Source: an uncultured Succinatimonas sp.
Lineage (GTDB): Bacteria > Pseudomonadota > Gammaproteobacteria > Enterobacterales > Succinivibrionaceae
Direction: 5' to 3'
DNA length: 9,800 nt
NCBI RefSeq assembly: GCF_905203285.1
Contig: NZ_CAJKVK010000074.1
Location: 1-9,800 of the forward strand
The notes under the pieces are model-generated. The model was not told the origin of the DNA. It worked only from the letters and a program-made list of their open reading frames with translations, and did not search any database. Positions 7,055-9,800 of the stretch are shown in pieces (position 1 is the first letter of the stretch; each line of letters begins with the position of its first letter). A program made the translations under genes and the position numbers.

Positions 7055-7060
7055 TATAAT
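7055..7060 (+). promoter_or_regulatory. Likely -10 element of pdxJ
   Basis: A perfect TATAAT lies 34 bp before the pdxJ start and after the upstream terminator. It would give a leader of about 28 bases containing GGGA 7 bases before the ATG. The region upstream is pyrimidine-rich and has no good -35 hexamer. Confidence 0.5.
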
Positions 7061-7094
7061 TGCAACAAAAATTCTTACTTACAGGGATTAAGCT

Positions 7095-7832
7095 ATGAAC
7101 GAAATTTATTTGGGCGTAAATATTGATCATGTCGCTACCGTCCGCAACGCTCGCGGCGGTACTTATCCCGATCCCGTAACCGCAGCCGCCGTCGCGGAAA
7201 TGGCAGGGGCTGACGGAATCACTACACACTTGCGTGAAGATCGCCGTCATATCACCGACCGCGATGTCAGAATCATCCGTGAAACCGTACAAACCAAATT
7301 AAATCTTGAAATGGCGGTAACTGACGATATTTTAGGCATAGCCGTCGCGCTTGCCCCGCAGGCTGCCTGCTTCGTTCCCGAACGCCGTCAGGAAATTACT
7401 ACCGAAGGCGGATTAGACGTTGTCGGAGAAATAAATAAAATCGATGCAGCAATCCGCAAACTTGAAAAAGTCGGAACCAAGGTTTCTTTGTTTATCGATC
7501 CGGTTAAAGAACAAATAGATGCCGCTGTAAAAGTGGGCGCTCCTTACGTTGAATTTCATACCGGAGCTTATGCCAATGCCGTAACCGACTCAAATCGCGA
7601 TAATGAGCTTAAACGTTTAAAAGAGATGGCAGCCTATGCTCACTCTTTAGGAATTCATGTAAATTCAGGCCACGGACTTAATTACAACAACGTTGCCGCA
7701 ATTGCCGCCATTCCTGAAATGGAAGAGCTCAATATCGGACACAGCATCATCGCTCGCGCTATTTTTACAGGACTTAGCGAAGCAGTCCGCGAAATGAAAC
7801 GTATTATGCGCGAAGCTCGCCATAACGCTTAA
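7095..7832 (+). CDS. pdxJ: Pyridoxine 5'-phosphate synthase
   Basis: Condenses 1-deoxy-D-xylulose 5-phosphate with 3-amino-2-oxopropyl phosphate (from PdxA) to form pyridoxine 5'-phosphate, the ring-closing step of the DXP-dependent vitamin B6 pathway. The enzyme is a TIM-barrel octamer in the family. The 245-residue product (E. coli 243) begins with the family sequence LGVNIDHVATVRNARG. The catalytic residues fall at the same numbers as in E. coli: His45 in THLREDRRHI, Glu72 in NLEMA and His193 in NSGHGLN. GGGA precedes the ATG by 7 bases. It is a single-gene unit, with terminators on both sides and its own TATAAT. No neighbouring acpS, which often accompanies pdxJ in enterics, was seen. Confidence 0.98.
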   Translation: MNEIYLGVNIDHVATVRNARGGTYPDPVTAAAVAEMAGADGITTHLREDRRHITDRDVRIIRETVQTKLNLEMAVTDDILGIAVALAPQAACFVPERRQEITTEGGLDVVGEINKIDAAIRKLEKVGTKVSLFIDPVKEQIDAAVKVGAPYVEFHTGAYANAVTDSNRDNELKRLKEMAAYAHSLGIHVNSGHGLNYNNVAAIAAIPEMEELNIGHSIIARAIFTGLSEAVREMKRIMREARHNA

Positions 7833-7853
7833 TAGCTTGTAAATACTTTCTTT

Positions 7854-7877
7854 ACCGGTGCTTTTGCACCGGTTTTT
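7854..7877 (+). terminator. Intrinsic terminator of pdxJ
   Basis: ACCGGTGC and GCACCGGT form a perfect 8-bp stem with a TTTT loop, followed by TTTT and then GTTT. It lies 21 bp after the pdxJ stop codon. Textbook form. Confidence 0.92.
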
Positions 7878-7883
7878 GTTTAC

Positions 7884-7909
7884 ATTAGAAAAACTCTTTT
7901 TCTTCTAAT
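7884..7909. repeat. Short inverted repeat between pdxJ and bioH
   Basis: ATTAGAA and TTCTAAT are exact reverse complements separated by 12 bases, just after the pdxJ terminator. There is no T-tract on either strand, so it is not a terminator. It might be an operator or chance in AT-rich DNA. Confidence 0.3.
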
Positions 7910-7980
7910 TGCCGTCTTAACAAATATGTGATCTATCAACGTTTTTCTTCACAAGAACACCAAAATTCCTACTTTTGTCT

Positions 7981-8008
7981 TTGTCTTGCCTTTAAAAAAC
8001 CTTACAAT
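7981..8008 (+). promoter_or_regulatory. Possible bioH promoter
   Basis: TTGTCT (7981-7986) and TACAAT (8003-8008) are 16 bp apart and sit 18 bp before the bioH ATG. The start point would fall near the AAAGGA ribosome binding site, so the leader would be very short. No BirA operator-like palindrome is apparent. Confidence 0.4.
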
Positions 8009-8025
8009 CTTTTAAAGGATTTTAT

Positions 8026-8820
8026 ATGAGCAAAGATAGTTTAGCCGTCACACGTTACGGATCGCCGCAAGGCAAACCTTTATGCATAATTCATGGCTGG
8101 GGCTGTGACAGCAGCTTCCTGTTGCCTGTTGCCAAAATGTTCCGCGATCGCGATATCTTCTTAATTGACCTGCCGGGTTACGGAATGAGCAAAGATCTTA
8201 AACATATCGCAAATTCTCTTGAAGAAACATCTTTAGCTCTCTTTAACGCATTGCCTAAACAGTGTGATGTAATTGCATGGTCAATTGGATCTATCTTTAC
8301 ATTTAAAGTTGCAAATTTGTACGATTCCCCTATTGATAAACTTGTGACTATCTGCGGAACTCCGCGCTTTCCTAAAGATCCGAACTGGCCAGGGGTATCC
8401 TATAACTTCATCATGAAGTGTAAAAATCTTCTTACTCCAAGGCGTTGCAACCGTTTATTAAAACTCTTTTTCCGTATGCAAACCGAAGAAATTTTGCATG
8501 GTAAGGATGAATTTACCATCCTGCATTCACTTTTAAGCCAATCTGAAGAAATTCCTTTTGAGGTATTAACTGCCGGTATTGAAATGATGGCTTATGCGGA
8601 TGTTCGCGAAGACTTTAAGCATATAAAAATCCCTTGTCTGCACCTTTTTGGCAGAAAAGATCGCTTTGTTCCTTGTGCTTTGGCTCAGAATATGAATATT
8701 AATAAGCTGCATCAAACATTTATCTTTGAACATTCAGCTCATAGCCCCTATCTTACGGAGCCCGATCTTTTCTATGAAAAAGTTTCTGCTTTCTTAGAAG
8801 ACAAAAATTTAAATTCCTAG
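8026..8820 (+). CDS. bioH: Pimeloyl-[ACP] methyl ester carboxylesterase BioH
   Basis: Alpha/beta hydrolase that removes the methyl ester from pimeloyl-ACP methyl ester. This ends the BioC-BioH stage and releases pimeloyl-ACP for biotin ring assembly. The 264-residue product has IIHGWG near residues 21-26 (oxyanion region) and LIDLPGYG near 46-53. The nucleophile is Ser86 in AWSIGS, the acid is Asp212 in GRKDRFVP and the base is His239 in HSAHSPY. The NWPG segment also matches BioH. The usual GWSLGG elbow is altered: Gly to Ala before and Gly to Ser after. AAAGGA precedes the ATG. It stands alone, as bioH often does, with no other bio gene in the window. Its stop codon overlaps the stop of the convergent Fic gene by two bases. 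A generic esterase of the same fold is the alternative. Confidence 0.85.
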   Translation: MSKDSLAVTRYGSPQGKPLCIIHGWGCDSSFLLPVAKMFRDRDIFLIDLPGYGMSKDLKHIANSLEETSLALFNALPKQCDVIAWSIGSIFTFKVANLYDSPIDKLVTICGTPRFPKDPNWPGVSYNFIMKCKNLLTPRRCNRLLKLFFRMQTEEILHGKDEFTILHSLLSQSEEIPFEVLTAGIEMMAYADVREDFKHIKIPCLHLFGRKDRFVPCALAQNMNINKLHQTFIFEHSAHSPYLTEPDLFYEKVSAFLEDKNLNS

Positions 8821-9800
8821 AGACTTTCATCCATCTTCAAACTTGAAAGTAAAGCAGCTCCCTTCACGGTCAATAAGTACTTTTGCCGCGGATTATTTAA
8901 TTTTTCAGGATACAACACTTTGACAAAACCCGACTCAATTGCCGGATTTAGATAATTTTTAAAGAATGTCGGCCGGTGCTTTAAACCGATTTGTAACATC
9001 AATTCCTTTACTGAAAGCTGCTGCGTATTAATCATCTTTAACAAAACTAAGGTATTAGGCTCAACTTGATCGGTACTTGATCGCTTTTTTTTGTTTCTTC
9101 TTGCAAAAAAGTTTTCGGCGCATTAATTACCAGATATCTGTTTTTTAACTCAAAATCAGTACCCGCAATTAAATTTTGAAAAAATCTTTCCAAGAACTCT
9201 ACATTTCTTTCAATTTGAAGCTGTAAATTTTGATAGTTGGCACGAACTAAAACGTTACGAAAATACCAAGAATTTTTAACGAACAAATTATTTTCGACTT
9301 TAAATCCTAAAGATCTTAAGTACTTAATGATGAACACAGCTGTGGTTCGAGTATTTCCTTCACCGAAAGGATGAATTTGCCAAAGATCTGCTGTAAAGCG
9401 CGCAATATGATTGGCAATATCCCTTAAAGAAAGTCCTGAAAACTTAAATTTTTTTTCTTTATCCAAATCGTATTCAATAGATGCTTTAATATCAGGAGCA
9501 GAAACGTACAAAACAGTGTCGCCACGCAACCCCCACTCTTTTTTGGTGATGTTGTAATCGCGTATTTTTTCGGAAAATTAAAAAATTCCGTCAAATATAC
9601 TTTGGTAAATGGATAACAAACCGACAAGAGAAAATGAAAAAGTATTTTCGCCAAGGATTTTGGCAATATTTGCAGAGGCTTTATCTGCCTCTTCCGTTTC
9701 TGAAAATTTTAGATCCCTGCTACTTTTTGACTGATAGTAACTTTTAATTAGATCTCTTGCTTCATCTATAGAGATATCACCATCAATATGTTTACGCGCA
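8817..9800 (-). pseudogene. Fic/DOC family protein, disrupted, N-terminus outside window
   Basis: Fic proteins usually transfer AMP (or another phosphate-containing group) from a nucleotide to a hydroxyl on target proteins. The gene enters from the right edge with about 73 codons of N-terminal sequence (IDGDISIDEARDLI and onward). It then meets an in-frame TAA at 9578-9580. The same frame continues immediately with KIRDYNITKKEW and the Fic core, HPFGEGNTR at 9347-9373. This has the catalytic His, the acidic residue and the first Arg; Ala replaces the second Arg of the classic HXFXDGNGRXXR. Near 9066-9092 the frame shifts by one base. The C-terminal winged-helix-like part (INTQQLSVKELMLQIGLKHR and onward) continues in another frame to a TAG at 8817-8819. 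One nonsense change and one frameshift suggest decay, unless they are sequencing errors or a switch. Confidence 0.8.
9064..9083. repeat. 9-bp direct repeat at the Fic frameshift
   Basis: ACTTGATCG occurs twice (9064-9072 and 9075-9083), an 11-bp period. On the minus strand each copy encodes DQV, one copy in each of the two reading frames. This fits an original 12-bp in-frame repeat (DQV-T-DQV) that lost one base. A run of eight Ts (9085-9092) adjoins it. Confidence 0.6.

Noticed and set aside
9424..9666. Minus-strand 80-codon open frame overlapping the Fic gene
   Set aside because: It is out of frame with the Fic homology, which reads through the same DNA on both sides of the TAA at 9578-9580. 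Its product has no recognisable features.
9529..9800. Fic fragment as an intact shorter toxin restarting at the TTG at 9527-9529
   Set aside because: There is no ribosome binding site at that TTG, the start would cut off conserved Fic residues, and the C-terminal frameshift remains.

Overview
The window looks like chromosomal DNA of a moderately AT-rich gammaproteobacterium. The adjacent set nudE, hslR (Hsp15) and hslO (Hsp33) is a gammaproteobacterial neighbourhood, and the argH, pdxJ and bioH products read like the E. coli family members. A host-associated anaerobic relative such as a member of Succinivibrionaceae is my guess from overall flavour; no marker gene here proves it.

Layout. The left part (13-4375) is on the minus strand. 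In transcription order it runs nudE, a hairpin-containing gap, then argF, argG and argH. The three arg genes encode the last three steps of arginine synthesis: ornithine to citrulline, to argininosuccinate, to arginine. argF and argG are tightly coupled (21 bp apart). argH is set off by a 123-bp gap holding three consecutive hairpins. From 4454 the plus strand carries hslR, hslO and a 12-TM MFS transporter of the Fsr (fosmidomycin resistance) type, ending at a strong hairpin terminator. pdxJ (vitamin B6 synthesis) follows with its own promoter-like sequence and a perfect terminator. bioH (pimeloyl-ACP methyl ester esterase, biotin synthesis) then stands alone. It converges on a minus-strand Fic-family gene that enters from the right edge and is broken by a nonsense codon and a frameshift.

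Most of the window is housekeeping metabolism and stress response, and I see no mobile element, CRISPR array, RNA gene or evident new multi-gene system. The points worth a second look are the decaying (or possibly switchable) Fic gene, the hairpins before argF and between argG and argH, the short SLRTR-type ornithine carbamoyltransferase, the compacted nudE/hslR junction, and a perfect hairpin inside nudE.
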